Below, one piece after another: positions 15,992 to 25,391 of a DNA stretch of 28,704 nt. Both the position numbers and the translations under genes were made by a program. Where the stretch lies: the NCBI GenBank assembly GCA_946480015.1, contig CAMLIL010000077.1, positions 1-28,704 of the forward strand, read 5' to 3'. Every line of letters begins with the position of its first letter. Within the stretch, counting starts at the first letter, position 1. A model generated the notes under the pieces. It was not told the origin of the DNA, searched no databases, and saw only the letters and a list, made by a program, of their open reading frames with translations. This DNA comes from an uncultured Oxalobacteraceae bacterium. GTDB taxonomy: Bacteria; Pseudomonadota; Gammaproteobacteria; Burkholderiales; Burkholderiaceae.

Positions 15992-16834
15992 ATGCCCGAT
16001 TGCCCACGCTCGCACCGCGTTCCCACTGCCGCCTGGCAGGCCAGCCTGCGCCTGCGCTTTACCGACGATGCCGGCACCACCCGGCTGACCGAACGCGCCC
16101 ATAGCGGACCGCTGCGGGTGCAAAAGCCGCTGTACCCGGAAGGCGCGCGCATCTGCCATGCCATCGTGGTGCATCCGCCCGGCGGCGTGGTCGGCGGCGA
16201 TGAACTGTGCGTCGATGCCGCGGCCGGCGACGCGGCGCACGCCTTTCTGACCGCGCCCGGCGCGACCAAGTGGTACCGTGCCAACGGACGGGTGTCGCGC
16301 CAGCGCCTGCTGCTGTCGGCCGGCGCCGGCGCGGCCATCGAATGGATGCCGCAGGAGAGCATTTTCTTCAACGGCGCGCAGGTCGAACTCGACCAGGATA
16401 TCGACCTCGCGCCTGATGCCAGTTTCATCGGCTGCGACATCGTCTGCCTGGGCCGGCGCGCCTCCGGCGAACGTTTTGAGAACGGCAGCATCGGCCAGCG
16501 TCTGCGCATCCGCCGCGGCGGCAAGTTGATCTGGTGGGAGCAGGGCCGCATCACGGCCGGCGGCGCCATGATGGGCAGCCCGCTGGGCCTGGACGGCGCC
16601 AGCGTGTGCGCGACCCTGATCGGCGTGGGCAAGCCGGTGCCGCCCGCGCTGCAGGCGGCCATGCGCGCGGCCGACCCGCACCTGGCGCTCAGCCAGGTCA
16701 AGTCGGTGTTCGTGGCGCGCTATCTGTGCGACGATAGCGAAACCGCGCGCCGGGCCATCGTCGCGGTATGGCAGGCGCTGCGCCCGCACCTGCTGGGCTG
16801 CGCCGCACCGGTTCCGCGTATCTGGAACACTTGA
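15992..16834 (+). CDS. ureD: Urease accessory protein UreD
   Basis: Scaffold that binds the urease apoenzyme and, with UreF and UreG, delivers nickel to the active site (UreH in Helicobacter). The protein is 280 aa, a normal length. The family core is clear: WQASLRLRF, GPLRVQKPLYPEG near 37-49, HPPGGVVGGDEL near 61-72, APGATKWYR, and QESIFFNGAQVELD near 120. I chose the ATG at 15992 because the conserved domain begins 14 residues later and no in-frame ATG, GTG or TTG occurs between. A frame extension to 15929 exists but would run through the sigma-54-like motif. It is the first gene of ureDABCEFG. Only a weak CAGG stands before the start. Confidence 0.95.
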   Translation: MPDCPRSHRVPTAAWQASLRLRFTDDAGTTRLTERAHSGPLRVQKPLYPEGARICHAIVVHPPGGVVGGDELCVDAAAGDAAHAFLTAPGATKWYRANGRVSRQRLLLSAGAGAAIEWMPQESIFFNGAQVELDQDIDLAPDASFIGCDIVCLGRRASGERFENGSIGQRLRIRRGGKLIWWEQGRITAGGAMMGSPLGLDGASVCATLIGVGKPVPPALQAAMRAADPHLALSQVKSVFVARYLCDDSETARRAIVAVWQALRPHLLGCAAPVPRIWNT

Positions 16835-16855
16835 CCAACCCTTAGCGACCATTCC

Positions 16856-17158
16856 ATGGACCTGACACCCCGCGAAAAAGACAAGCTGCTGATCTTTACC
16901 GCCGCACTGCTGGCCGAACGCCGGCTGGCGCGCGGCCTGAAACTGAACTATCCGGAAGCCGTGGCCCTGATCAGCGCGGCCATCATGGAAGGCGCGCGCG
17001 ACGGCAGGAGCGTGGCCGAGCTGATGTCCGACGGCGCCAAAATCCTCACCCGCGCCGACGTCATGGAGGGCATCCCCGAAATGATCCCTGACATCCAGGT
17101 CGAAGCGACCTTTCCGGACGGCTCCAAGCTCGTCACCGTTCACAATCCCATCCCCTGA
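16856..17158 (+). CDS. ureA: Urease gamma subunit
   Basis: Smallest structural subunit of nickel urease, 100 aa, exactly the family length. It opens [23 protein letters not shown] and keeps [12 protein letters not shown] and [28 protein letters not shown] near 70-90 is the C-terminal hallmark. It assembles as (UreA-UreB-UreC)3 and has no catalytic residues of its own. The gene begins 21 nt after ureD with a weak ribosome site, and is separate from ureB, unlike the fused subunit of Helicobacter. Confidence 0.97.
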   Translation: MDLTPREKDKLLIFTAALLAERRLARGLKLNYPEAVALISAAIMEGARDGRSVAELMSDGAKILTRADVMEGIPEMIPDIQVEATFPDGSKLVTVHNPIP

Positions 17159-17168
17159 AGGAAAGCGC

Positions 17169-17492
17169 ATGATCCCGGGTGAATATTTGCTGGAGGATGG
17201 CGACATCGCCATCAATGCAGGACGCGCCACGCGCACCATGGTGGTGGCCAACAGCGGCGACCGGCCGGTGCAGGTCGGCTCGCACTTCCACTTTTTCGAA
17301 GTCAATACCGCGCTCAAGTTCGCGCGCAGCGACGCCATCGGCATGCGCCTGAACATTGCGGCCGGCACCGCGGTGCGGTTCGAACCGGGCCAGCAGCGCA
17401 CGGTCGAACTGGTCGCGCTCGACGGCGCGCGCATGGTGTACGGCTTCAACGGCCTGGTGATGGGCGAACTGCCGCCGCACGGAGGGAAATGA
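17169..17492 (+). CDS. ureB: Urease beta subunit
   Basis: Structural subunit, 107 aa. It opens [16 protein letters not shown] and keeps the family segments [21 protein letters not shown] (residues 24-44), [16 protein letters not shown] and [10 protein letters not shown]. It packs next to the catalytic subunit and helps position the mobile flap. GGAAAG lies 4-5 nt before the ATG. Its stop overlaps the ATGATG start of ureC, so translation of the two is coupled. Confidence 0.97.
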   Translation: MIPGEYLLEDGDIAINAGRATRTMVVANSGDRPVQVGSHFHFFEVNTALKFARSDAIGMRLNIAAGTAVRFEPGQQRTVELVALDGARMVYGFNGLVMGELPPHGGK

Positions 17493-19192
17493 TGCCGACA
17501 ATTTCGCGCCGCGCCTATGCCGACATGTTCGGCCCCACGCTTGGTGACCGCATCCGCCTGGCCGACACCGAACTGTTCATCGAAATCGAACGCGATTACG
17601 CCATCTACGGCGAAGAGGTCAAGTTCGGCGGCGGTAAAGTCATCCGCGACGGCATGGGCCAGTCGCAGCGGCTGCATGCCGAGGTGATGGACACGGTGAT
17701 CACCAACGCCGTCATCGTCGACCACTGGGGCATCGTCAAAGCCGACATCGGCCTGAAAGACGGCCGCATCGCCGCCATCGGAAAAGCCGGCAACCCCGAC
17801 ATCCAGCCCGGCGTGACGATGGCCATCGGCGGCGCCACCGAAATCATCGCCGGCGAAGGCATGATCGTCACCGCCGGCGGGGTCGACACCCACATCCACT
17901 TCATTTGCCCGCAGCAGATCGAGGAAGCCCTGATGAGCGGCGTGACCACCATGATGGGCGGCGGCACCGGGCCGGCGGTCGGCACCGCGGCCACCACCTG
18001 CACGCCGGGGCCATGGCATATCCATTCGATGCTGGCGGCGGCCGACGCCTTCCCGATGAACCTCGGCTTCATGGGCAAGGGCAACGTCAGCCAGCCAGGC
18101 CCGCTGGAAGAGCAGATCGCCGCCGGCGCCATCGGCCTGAAGCTGCATGAAGACTGGGGCAGCACGCCGCAAGCCATCGATACCTGCCTGGAAGTGGCCG
18201 AACGCATGGACGTGCAGGTGGCGCTGCACTCGGACACGCTCAACGAAGGCGGCTTCCTGGAAGCGACCCTGGCGGCGTTCAAGGACCGCACCATCCACAC
18301 CTTCCACACCGAAGGCGCGGGCGGCGGCCATGCGCCGGACATCATCGCGGCGGTGGGCGAAGACAATGTGCTGCCGTCCTCGACCAACCCGACCCGCCCG
18401 TTCACCGTCAACACGCTCGACGAGCACCTGGACATGCTGATGGTCTGCCATCACCTCGACCCGGCCATTGCCGAGGACGTGGCGTTCGCCGAATCGCGCA
18501 TCCGCCGCGAAACCATCGCCGCCGAGGACATCCTGCACGACCTGGGTGCGATTTCGATGATGTCCTCCGACTCACAGGCCATGGGGCGGGTGGGCGAAGT
18601 GATCATGCGCACCTGGCAGACCGCCCACAAGATGAAGGTGCAGCGCGGCCCGCTCGCGCCCGACACTGCGCGCAGCGACAACTTCCGCGTCAAGCGCTAC
18701 ATTGCCAAGTACACCATCAACCCGGCCATCACCCACGGCATCTCGCACGTGGTCGGCTCGCTGGAAGTGGGCAAGATCGCCGACATCGTTTTGTGGAAAC
18801 CGGCCTTCTTCGGCGTCAAGCCGTCGATGATCCTCAAGGGCGGCATGATCGCCGCGGCCCAGATGGGCGACCCGAACGCCTCGATTCCGACCCCGCAGCC
18901 GGTGCATTACCGGATGATGTTCGGCGCCTTCGGCGGCGGCCTGAAGAAGTCCTTCACGTTCGTGTCGCAGGCGGCGTTCGACGCCGGCATCGGCGCGAGG
19001 CTGGGACTGTCCAAGACCCTGATACCGGTCCGCGCCACGCGCGGCCTGAAAAAGCGCGACATGATCCATAACGGCGCCACGCCGCGCATGGAAGTCGATC
19101 CCGAAACCTATGAAGTGCGCGCCGACGGCGAGCTGCTGGTCTGCGAAGCGGCCGCCGTGCTGCCGATGGCGCAGCGCTATTTCCTGTTCTGA
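17492..19192 (+). CDS. ureC: Urease alpha (catalytic) subunit
   Basis: Hydrolyses urea to ammonia and carbamate at a dinuclear nickel centre in the cytosol. The protein is 566 aa from the second of two adjacent ATGs. I prefer this one (17492) because GGAGG lies 6 nt upstream and the residue numbering then equals Klebsiella aerogenes UreC. Nickel ligands are H134 and H136 (THIHF), carbamylated K217 (GLKLHEDWG), H246 (HSDTLNEGG), H272 and D360 ([13 protein letters not shown]). The flap Cys319-His320 lies in MVCHHLDP and substrate contact His219 is present. Every catalytic residue is kept, so the enzyme should be active. The alternative ATG at 17489 overlaps the ureB stop as ATGA. The gene is followed 6 nt later by ureE. 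Confidence 0.98.
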   Translation: MPTISRRAYADMFGPTLGDRIRLADTELFIEIERDYAIYGEEVKFGGGKVIRDGMGQSQRLHAEVMDTVITNAVIVDHWGIVKADIGLKDGRIAAIGKAGNPDIQPGVTMAIGGATEIIAGEGMIVTAGGVDTHIHFICPQQIEEALMSGVTTMMGGGTGPAVGTAATTCTPGPWHIHSMLAAADAFPMNLGFMGKGNVSQPGPLEEQIAAGAIGLKLHEDWGSTPQAIDTCLEVAERMDVQVALHSDTLNEGGFLEATLAAFKDRTIHTFHTEGAGGGHAPDIIAAVGEDNVLPSSTNPTRPFTVNTLDEHLDMLMVCHHLDPAIAEDVAFAESRIRRETIAAEDILHDLGAISMMSSDSQAMGRVGEVIMRTWQTAHKMKVQRGPLAPDTARSDNFRVKRYIAKYTINPAITHGISHVVGSLEVGKIADIVLWKPAFFGVKPSMILKGGMIAAAQMGDPNASIPTPQPVHYRMMFGAFGGGLKKSFTFVSQAAFDAGIGARLGLSKTLIPVRATRGLKKRDMIHNGATPRMEVDPETYEVRADGELLVCEAAAVLPMAQRYFLF

Positions 19193-19198
19193 GGACCC

Positions 19199-19711
19199 AT
19201 GCTGACACTGCACACCAAACTGGCCAGCGCCGCCAGCATCGACGGCGAACTGGTTTTGCCCTATGACCAGCGCGAGCGCTGCCGCCTGCGCGCGCGCCTG
19301 ACCAGCGGCGAAGAGGTCGCGCTGTTTACCGTGCGCGGCACCGTGCTGCGCGACGGCGACCTGCTGACCGGCGAAGACAAGCGCGTGATCCGCGTGACGG
19401 CGGCGGCCGAACCGGTCTACGCGGTCCACTGCAAGGACGGGCACATGCTGGCGCGCTGCGCCTTCCACCTCGGCAACCGCCACACCCAGACCCAGATCGG
19501 CGACGGCTTCCTGCGCATTCGCGTCGACCCTGTGCTGCGCGAGATGGTCGAAGGGCTGGGCGCCACCGTCATCGAGGAAAGCGCCACGTTCGAACCCGAA
19601 TCGGGCGCCTACTCGGGTGCGGGGCACAGCCACCGCGACGACGGCAACCTGCTGGCGCCGGTCCCGCTGCGCCAGAAAATTCACCGGCCGGGCGACGCGG
19701 CCAGCACATGA
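19199..19711 (+). CDS. ureE: Urease accessory protein UreE (nickel chaperone)
   Basis: Dimeric metallochaperone that passes nickel to UreG, 170 aa. The N-terminal domain includes LPYDQRERCRLRARL near 21-35 and GEEVALFTVRGTVLRDGDLL. The C-terminal metal-binding domain has CAFHLGNRHTQTQI near 88-101, with a conserved interface histidine (HLGNRH). The tail is short and carries only a GHSHRDD cluster, not the long polyhistidine of Klebsiella UreE, so nickel storage capacity is probably small. GAGGA overlaps the ureC stop. The last four bases overlap the start of ureF (ATGA). Confidence 0.94.
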   Translation: MLTLHTKLASAASIDGELVLPYDQRERCRLRARLTSGEEVALFTVRGTVLRDGDLLTGEDKRVIRVTAAAEPVYAVHCKDGHMLARCAFHLGNRHTQTQIGDGFLRIRVDPVLREMVEGLGATVIEESATFEPESGAYSGAGHSHRDDGNLLAPVPLRQKIHRPGDAAST

Positions 19712-20373
19712 ACGCGGCCGCCTTGCTGCACCTGCTGCAGTTCGCCAGCCCGGCCTTGCCGATCGGCGGCTACAGCTATTCGCAGGGACTGGAAGCGGCG
19801 TTGGAGTCCGGCCTGGTGCGCGACGCCGACAGCGCGCGCGCCTGGATCGTGCGCTACCTGCACGAAGTCGTCGCGCAATGGGACGCGCCGCTGTTCTGGC
19901 GCTTGCTCAAGGCCTTCGAGGCGCGCGACGACGCCTCCATCGCCCTGTGGAGCGAGCGTTTCCTGGCCTCGCGCGACAGCGCCGAGTTCCGCGCCGAGAC
20001 GGTCCAGATGGGTTACTCGCTGACCCGCCTGATCGCCGAACTGGGCGTGGCCGAGGTGGCGCCGCTGGGCGAGGAAGTGTCGCTCCCGGCGGCATTCGCC
20101 TGCGCCGTCAGCGCGCTCGGCATCGGCCACGACGAAGCGCTGCTGGCCATGCTGTTCTCGTGGGTGGAGAATCAGGTGCTGGTGTGTGTCAAGTCGGTGC
20201 CGCTGGGGCAGGTGGCCGGTCAGCGCATTCTGCTGTCGCTGCGCCCCGAGCTGGAACGGGCGGCCGAACGGGCGCGCAGCATCCAGGATGAAGAGATGAG
20301 CAACTGGTCGCCGGGGCTGTCGATCCTGTCGATGCGCCACGAAGTGCAAAACGGGCGGATCTACCGCTCCTGA
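19708..20373 (+). CDS. ureF: Urease accessory protein UreF
   Basis: Part of the UreD-UreF-UreG complex, thought to gate GTP hydrolysis by UreG so that nickel transfer is faithful. The protein is 221 aa and mostly helical. Family marks are [21 protein letters not shown] at 8-28 (two short phrases, ASPALPIG and YSYSQGLE), [12 protein letters not shown] near 88, MGYSL, and [10 protein letters not shown] near 149. The ending [21 protein letters not shown] is typical. The start overlaps ureE by four bases, and a 23-nt gap then precedes ureG. Confidence 0.95.
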   Translation: MNAAALLHLLQFASPALPIGGYSYSQGLEAALESGLVRDADSARAWIVRYLHEVVAQWDAPLFWRLLKAFEARDDASIALWSERFLASRDSAEFRAETVQMGYSLTRLIAELGVAEVAPLGEEVSLPAAFACAVSALGIGHDEALLAMLFSWVENQVLVCVKSVPLGQVAGQRILLSLRPELERAAERARSIQDEEMSNWSPGLSILSMRHEVQNGRIYRS

Positions 20374-20396
20374 ACCGAAACGAAAGAGAACAGAAC

Positions 20397-21008
<612 letters not shown>

Positions 21009-21015
21009 GATGGCC

Positions 21016-21642
21016 TCAAGCCTGCCTGCCGGTGTCGTCCAGCTGGGCCGGTGCCAGCGTGATCGGCGCCGCCATGGCGGGGTGCAGGCCTGCGCGGCCT
21101 TCGTAGACTTGCGCGATGGCGGCCATGTCGGCGGCCGCGTCGCCGGACAGGCGCAGGCTGTCGACCATGCCCAGTTCCTTGCTGGCGTAGTCGATGTACA
21201 CCAGCACCAGCGGCACCTTGGCGGCGAGCGCGAGGTGATAGAAGCCGCTGCGCCAGTGCGGGCGATAGCCGCGCGTGCCTTCCGGCGTGATCGCCAGCCA
21301 GCACCAGTCGGACGCATGGATCTGTTCGGCCAGGCGCGCGGTGGCCCCGGTCGGGGCGCCGCGTTCGACCGGCATGCCGCCGAGATAGCGCATGATGCCG
21401 CCGAGCGGGCCCTTGAACAGCGACTCCTTGCCGATCCAGCGAAACGGCAGGCCGAGCGCCCATTTGCCGAGCAGGCCGACGCAGAAATCCCAGTTGGAAG
21501 TGTGCGGGTAGACCACGACGATGCCGTGCGGACCGGGCAGGGGTTTGTAGCGCATGGTCCAGCCCAGCAGATGCAGCGCGCGCAGGGCCAGTCGTTGACG
21601 TCGATGGGGCAGAATGGCGGGCCGTAGCTCGTAAGGGCTCAT
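21016..21642 (-). CDS. PlsC-like lysophospholipid acyltransferase family protein
   Basis: Predicted glycerophospholipid or related acyltransferase, 208 aa. The catalytic HX4D motif is H47-TSNW-D52, and the glycerophosphate-binding TPEGTRG comes near 118-124. The segment VYPHTSNWDF and a single hydrophobic N-terminal stretch suggest peripheral attachment to the inner membrane. It is shorter than housekeeping PlsC (about 240 aa) and resembles the subgroup often annotated simply as 1-acyl-glycerol-3-phosphate acyltransferase or lysophospholipid acyltransferase. The exact substrate is uncertain. The stop is 7 nt from the ureG stop on the other strand. The start at 21642 was taken as the first Met of a continuous domain, and GGGAGC lies just upstream. 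Confidence 0.85.
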   Translation of the reverse strand: MSPYELRPAILPHRRQRLALRALHLLGWTMRYKPLPGPHGIVVVYPHTSNWDFCVGLLGKWALGLPFRWIGKESLFKGPLGGIMRYLGGMPVERGAPTGATARLAEQIHASDWCWLAITPEGTRGYRPHWRSGFYHLALAAKVPLVLVYIDYASKELGMVDSLRLSGDAAADMAAIAQVYEGRAGLHPAMAAPITLAPAQLDDTGRQA

Positions 21643-21755
21643 GGTGGCTCCCGGTTTTTTCGTGTTACCGCCATTTTATGAGATTCATACTGCTGCACGG
21701 AAAATTAGATTGATATGTGGGAAAATCGAGACGGAATATTAACAAGGAGAGCACA

Positions 21756-22259
21756 ATGACTACCCCGGAAGCGAATGTTGATTTTTTAATCATGCGCACC
21801 TTCGACGCGCCGCGCGAACTGGTGTTCAAGACGATGGTCGAGAAGGAGCATCTGCAGAAATGGTGGGGGCCGCAGGGCTGCACCATTGATGTGCTGCGCC
21901 ACGAGGCGGTGCCCGGTGGGGTGTTCCACTACCTGATGAAATTCGGGCCGGGCGCCGAGATGTACGGGCGCTTCGATTTCCGCGAGATTCAGGCGCCTGA
22001 AAAGCTCGTCTTCGTCAACGGCTTCGCCGATGAGCAAGGCGAGCGTATCCACTACGCGCTGAGTCCGACCTGGCCGCTGGAAGTGCTCAATACGGTCGTG
22101 CTGCGCGCGCTGGAGGGCAAGACGCAGATGACCTTGCACTCCGCGCCGATCAACGCCAGCGAAATCGAGCGGCAGACCTTCAAGGCCGGGCACGCGTCGA
22201 TGCAGCAGGGCTTTGGCGGGATGTATGACGTGTACGAGCAGTATCTCGCCGCGCTCTGA
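21756..22259 (+). CDS. SRPBCC/AHSA1-like domain protein
   Basis: Single START-like (activator of Hsp90 ATPase homologue 1) domain, 167 aa. The family opening RTFDAPRELVFKTMVEKEHLQKWWGP is present (residues 12-36, shown by the short phrases FDAPRELVF and KWWGPQG). Then come GGVFHYLM, YGRFDFREIQAPEKLVFV, and the C-terminal helix QGFGGMYDVYEQYL. Such proteins bind small hydrophobic ligands or act in stress responses, but no ligand can be assigned. I chose the ATG at 21756 because AAGGAGA lies 6-7 nt before it; the frame extends to 21717 without support. It is divergent from the acyltransferase gene across an AT-rich 113-bp gap that must hold both promoters. ArsR regulators often pair with this family, but none is adjacent. 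Confidence 0.87.
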   Translation: MTTPEANVDFLIMRTFDAPRELVFKTMVEKEHLQKWWGPQGCTIDVLRHEAVPGGVFHYLMKFGPGAEMYGRFDFREIQAPEKLVFVNGFADEQGERIHYALSPTWPLEVLNTVVLRALEGKTQMTLHSAPINASEIERQTFKAGHASMQQGFGGMYDVYEQYLAAL

Positions 22260-22261
22260 TC

Positions 22262-22290
22262 TGTCGTTCCCGCGAAACGCGGGAACCCAT
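22262..22290. repeat. REP-like hairpin between convergent genes
   Basis: A 9-bp perfect stem, GTTCCCGCG (22266-22274) and its partner (22278-22286), with an AAA loop, lies 6 nt after the SRPBCC stop and before the convergent OYE gene end. The unit nearly repeats the reverse complement of 7319-7348, so it belongs to a dispersed palindromic family. It may also end transcription, but it has no T tract. Confidence 0.6.
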
Positions 22291-22321
22291 GCCGAGCGAC
22301 CGAAGATGGTCGGGAAGGCGG

Positions 22322-23380
22322 CTAATCGGCCAGCTCGGGATAATCCGTATAGCCTTCAGCCGCACCGCCGTAGAACGATTCCGGCCGTGCGGGATTAAGC
22401 CCGGCGCCATGTTTGAGGCGTTTCGGCAGGTCGGGATTGGCGATGAACCACTTCCCGAACGCCACCGCATCGGCCTCGCCGGCACTGATCAGCTGCTCGG
22501 CGATCTCGCGCGTCATCTTCTCGTTGGCGATATACACGCCGCCGAATTCCTTCTTCAGATACGGCCCCAGGCGGCCCTCGCCCACGCCTTCGCGCACGCA
22601 GAGGAAGGCGATGCCGCGCCTGCCCAGTTCGCGCGCCACGTAGCCGAAGGTGGCCTTCGGATCCGAGTCGCCCATGTCGTGCGAATCGCCGCGCGGGGCC
22701 AGGTGCATGCCGACCCGTCCCTTGCCCCACACATCGATACACGCGTCGGTGATCTCCAGCAGCAGGCGTGCGCGGTTTTCAATCGACCCCCCATACGCGT
22801 CGGTGCGCTGGTTGGTGCTGTCCTGCAGGAACTGGTCGATCAGGTAGCCGTTCGCGCCGTGCACCTCCACGCCGTCGAAGCCGGCCCGTTTGGCGTTCTC
22901 CGCGCCCGTGCGGAAGGCCGCCACCACATCGGCGATCTCGCCCAGCTCCAGCGCGCGCGGCACCGGATAATCGCGCAGAGGACGCAGCAGGCTGACATGG
23001 CCTTTGGCCGCGATCGCGCTCGGCGCCACCGGCGCCGCGCCGTTCAGGAACGACGGGTCCGAAATGCGCCCCACGTGCCACAGCTGCAGCACGATGGTGC
23101 CGCCGGCCTGGTGGACGGCACGGGTCACCTTCTTCCAGCCCTCGACCTGCTCGTCGGACCAGATGCCCGGCGTGTCGGCGTAGCCCACGCCGTGCGGCGT
23201 GACGGCAGTCGCTTCGGACAGGATCATGCCGGCGCTGGCGCGCTGCACGTAGTACTCGGCCATGAGTTCGTTCGGCACGCGGTCGCCGCCGATGGCGCGG
23301 GCGCGGGTGAGCGGGGCCATCATGATCCGGTGTTTCAGCGTGAGATCGCCGACGGTGATGGGGTCGAAAAGTGTCGTCAT
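22322..23380 (-). CDS. Old Yellow Enzyme family alkene reductase
   Basis: FMN-dependent NAD(P)H oxidoreductase that reduces activated C=C bonds (NemA/xenobiotic reductase type), 352 aa, the usual length. The TIM-barrel starts LFDPITVGDLTLKHRIMMAPLTRAR, and MAPLTR is the classic FMN-contact segment. Others are QLWHVGRIS near 100, the paired catalytic H-x-x-N in VHGANGYLIDQFLQ near 180-193, and NQRTDAYGGSIENRARL near 195-211. The FMN phosphate region DAVAFGKWFIANPDLP is near 316. I chose the ATG at 23380 because GGAAGGAA lies upstream and the domain begins at once. The extension to 23479 would overlap the regulatory gap. It is divergently paired with a LysR regulator, a common arrangement for electrophile-induced reductases. 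Confidence 0.94.
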   Translation of the reverse strand: MTTLFDPITVGDLTLKHRIMMAPLTRARAIGGDRVPNELMAEYYVQRASAGMILSEATAVTPHGVGYADTPGIWSDEQVEGWKKVTRAVHQAGGTIVLQLWHVGRISDPSFLNGAAPVAPSAIAAKGHVSLLRPLRDYPVPRALELGEIADVVAAFRTGAENAKRAGFDGVEVHGANGYLIDQFLQDSTNQRTDAYGGSIENRARLLLEITDACIDVWGKGRVGMHLAPRGDSHDMGDSDPKATFGYVARELGRRGIAFLCVREGVGEGRLGPYLKKEFGGVYIANEKMTREIAEQLISAGEADAVAFGKWFIANPDLPKRLKHGAGLNPARPESFYGGAAEGYTDYPELAD

Positions 23381-23454
23381 GGCTGGATTCCTTCCTTGTT
23401 GTGATGGAATCATTATATTGATGCCGTACATGATGATAAATAGCGTCTCATCCA

Positions 23455-23476
23455 TTACACTTTCAACTCCATGTAA
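23455..23476 (+). promoter_or_regulatory. Candidate LysR operator between OYE and LysR genes
   Basis: TTACA (23455-23459) and TGTAA (23472-23476) form an inverted repeat with a 12-nt spacer, 15 nt before the LysR start, in the 110-bp divergent gap. A second weaker pair, ATCAT (23409-23413) and ATGAT (23430-23434), lies nearer the OYE start. The arrangement fits LysR binding but neither is a strict T-N11-A box. Confidence 0.3.
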
Positions 23477-23490
23477 CAAATGGGTGGAAA

Positions 23491-24429
23491 ATGCGGCGCC
23501 AATTCGACGATATATTGCTCGGCAGCATAGAGCTGTTCTGCCTGGCTGCGGAACTGAAGAGTTTTACGGCGGCGGCGGTGGAGGCGGGCGTGACGCCGGC
23601 CGCGGTCAGCCGCTCGGTAGCGCGGCTGGAAGAACGCCTGGGAGTGCGCCTGTTCGTGCGCACCACGCGCCAGATCCGGCTGACCGAGGCCGGCCAGACC
23701 TATTACGACCAATGCCGCGAAGCGCTCGGCCGGCTGGTGGAGGCCGAGCGCGAGATCACCGGCCAACAGGCCGAGCCGAGTGGCACCTTGCGCATCAGCG
23801 TGCCGACCTCGTATGGACACTACCGGGTGCTGCCGCTGCTGCCCGGCTACCGCGCGCTGCATCCGCAGGTGAAGGTGGAGATCCACCTGAGTAACCGGAA
23901 CATCGACTTCGCCGACGAAGGCTACGATCTGTCGATCCGCGTGCGTCCGCCGGCCGAATCGAACCTCATCGGGCGCAAGCTGGAAGACGCCGAAGTGGTG
24001 CTGGTGGCGGCGCCGGCCTACCTGAAGGCGCGCGGAGTTCCCGCCCAGCTCGCCGATCTGGCCGGTCACGACTGTATCCTGTTCGAGCTGCCCAGCAGCG
24101 GGCGCCGCGTCGACTGGATATTCAGGGAGAACGGCGCGGAGATCGACGTGCCGGTGGCGGGAAACTATACCGTCACCGACGACGTGCTTGGGTGCGTGAC
24201 GCTGGCGCGCCATGGCGCCGGCCTGGTGCACACCTTCCGTTTCATCGTCGAGGCCGACCTGCGCAGCGGCGCCCTGGTGGAACTGCTGCCGCATATGGGC
24301 GGACGTTCCCGCCCAATCACGCTGCTGTATCCGTCGAGCCGGCACGTTCCCCTGCGGGTGCGCAGTTTCGTCGACTTCCTGGTGGCGAATCTGGGCAGAG
24401 GCGATGTTATACTCGGCGCCCCAACTTGA
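23491..24429 (+). CDS. LysR family transcriptional regulator
   Basis: DNA-binding regulator, 312 aa. The winged helix-turn-helix covers about residues 12-68 ([18 protein letters not shown] and [20 protein letters not shown]). The effector-binding fold runs from about 95 to 300 and begins [12 protein letters not shown], typical of the CrgA/DmlR-like subgroup. It is divergent from the OYE reductase gene, so OYE is its most likely target. It is also followed 17 nt later by the epimerase gene on the same strand and may be co-transcribed with it. The inducer is unknown. The ATG at 23491 is preceded by GGGTGGAAA as a modest ribosome site. Confidence 0.92.
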   Translation: MRRQFDDILLGSIELFCLAAELKSFTAAAVEAGVTPAAVSRSVARLEERLGVRLFVRTTRQIRLTEAGQTYYDQCREALGRLVEAEREITGQQAEPSGTLRISVPTSYGHYRVLPLLPGYRALHPQVKVEIHLSNRNIDFADEGYDLSIRVRPPAESNLIGRKLEDAEVVLVAAPAYLKARGVPAQLADLAGHDCILFELPSSGRRVDWIFRENGAEIDVPVAGNYTVTDDVLGCVTLARHGAGLVHTFRFIVEADLRSGALVELLPHMGGRSRPITLLYPSSRHVPLRVRSFVDFLVANLGRGDVILGAPT

Positions 24430-24446
24430 CGGCGACACCGGACACC

Positions 24447-25391
24447 ATGGCATGGCTCACCATCTCGGTCATCGATTCCCACACCGGCGGCGAGCCGACC
24501 CGCCTGGTGATCGGCGGCGGCCCGGATCTGGGCGGTGGACCGCTGGCGCAGCGGGTCGAACGCTTTCGCGCCGGCTTCGACCATGTCCGTTCCGGCCTCG
24601 TGTGCGAGCCGCGCGGCTCCGATGTGCTGGTGGGCGCGCTGCTGTGCGAGCCGCATGCGCCCGCCTGCGCCGCCGGGGTGATCTTCTTCAATAACGTCGG
24701 TTACCTGGGCATGTGCGGCCACGGCACCATCGGGCTGGTCGCCTCGCTGGCCTTCATGGGGCGCATCGGGCCCGGCATGCACCGCATCGATACCCCGGTC
24801 GGCGTGGTCGAGGCCGAGCTGCACCTTGACGGCAGCGTCACGGTGAACAACGTGCCCTCGTACCGCGCCAGGAGCGGCGTGAGCGTCGACGTACCGGGCC
24901 ACGGCCGCGTCACAGGCGACGTGGCCTGGGGCGGCAACTGGTTTTATCTGGTGTCCGGTCACGGCTTCGACCTGCGCGCCGGCCAGGTCGACGTGCTGAC
25001 CGGATTTGCCGCGCGCGTGGCCGCAGCGCTGGAACAAGCCGGCATCCGCGGCGACGATGGCGCGGTCATCGACCACATCGAACTGTTCGGCCCTTCGCGT
25101 AGCGGCAACGACAGCCAAAGCTTCGTGCTCTGTCCCGGCAAGGCCTACGACCGTTCGCCCTGCGGCACCGGCACCAGCGCCAAGCTGGCCTGCCTTGCCG
25201 CCGACGGCAAGCTGGCCGAGGGCGCGCTGTGGCGGCAGGAGAGCATCATCGGCAGCGTGTTCGAGGCGTGGTACCGGCGCGACGGCGCGCGCATCCTGCC
25301 CAGCATCCGCGGGCGGGCATGGATCAGTGCCCGGGCCGAGCTGGTGTTCGACGACAGCGATCCGTTTGCCGCCGGTATCGTCAGTGGCTGA
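24447..25391 (+). CDS. 4-hydroxyproline 2-epimerase / proline racemase family
   Basis: Cofactor-independent epimerase, 314 aa. The family opening [13 protein letters not shown] is at residues 9-21. The two catalytic cysteines are C90 (MCGHGTIG) and C239 (SPCGTGTSA). Having Cys at both positions rules out the Ser/Thr-bearing trans-3-hydroxyproline dehydratases. The length fits bacterial hydroxyproline epimerases (about 310 aa) better than Trypanosoma-type proline racemases. The reaction would be trans-4-hydroxy-L-proline to cis-4-hydroxy-D-proline. The usual catabolic partners (D-hydroxyproline oxidase, deaminase, semialdehyde dehydrogenase) are not in this window. I chose the ATG at 24447; the frame runs upstream inside the LysR gene without support. 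No strong ribosome site is visible. Its 3' end overlaps the convergent hydrolase gene by 11 bp. Confidence 0.9.
   Translation: MAWLTISVIDSHTGGEPTRLVIGGGPDLGGGPLAQRVERFRAGFDHVRSGLVCEPRGSDVLVGALLCEPHAPACAAGVIFFNNVGYLGMCGHGTIGLVASLAFMGRIGPGMHRIDTPVGVVEAELHLDGSVTVNNVPSYRARSGVSVDVPGHGRVTGDVAWGGNWFYLVSGHGFDLRAGQVDVLTGFAARVAAALEQAGIRGDDGAVIDHIELFGPSRSGNDSQSFVLCPGKAYDRSPCGTGTSAKLACLAADGKLAEGALWRQESIIGSVFEAWYRRDGARILPSIRGRAWISARAELVFDDSDPFAAGIVSG

Noticed and set aside
15986..18538. An 850-codon minus-strand frame opposite ureD-ureC.
   Set aside because: It is antisense to four intact, overlapping urease genes and consists of biased GC-rich translation.
24192..24446. A longer N-terminus for the epimerase overlapping the LysR gene.
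   Set aside because: The extra 85 residues are a shadow of LysR in another frame; the family start IDSHTGGEP lies nine residues after the ATG at 24447.
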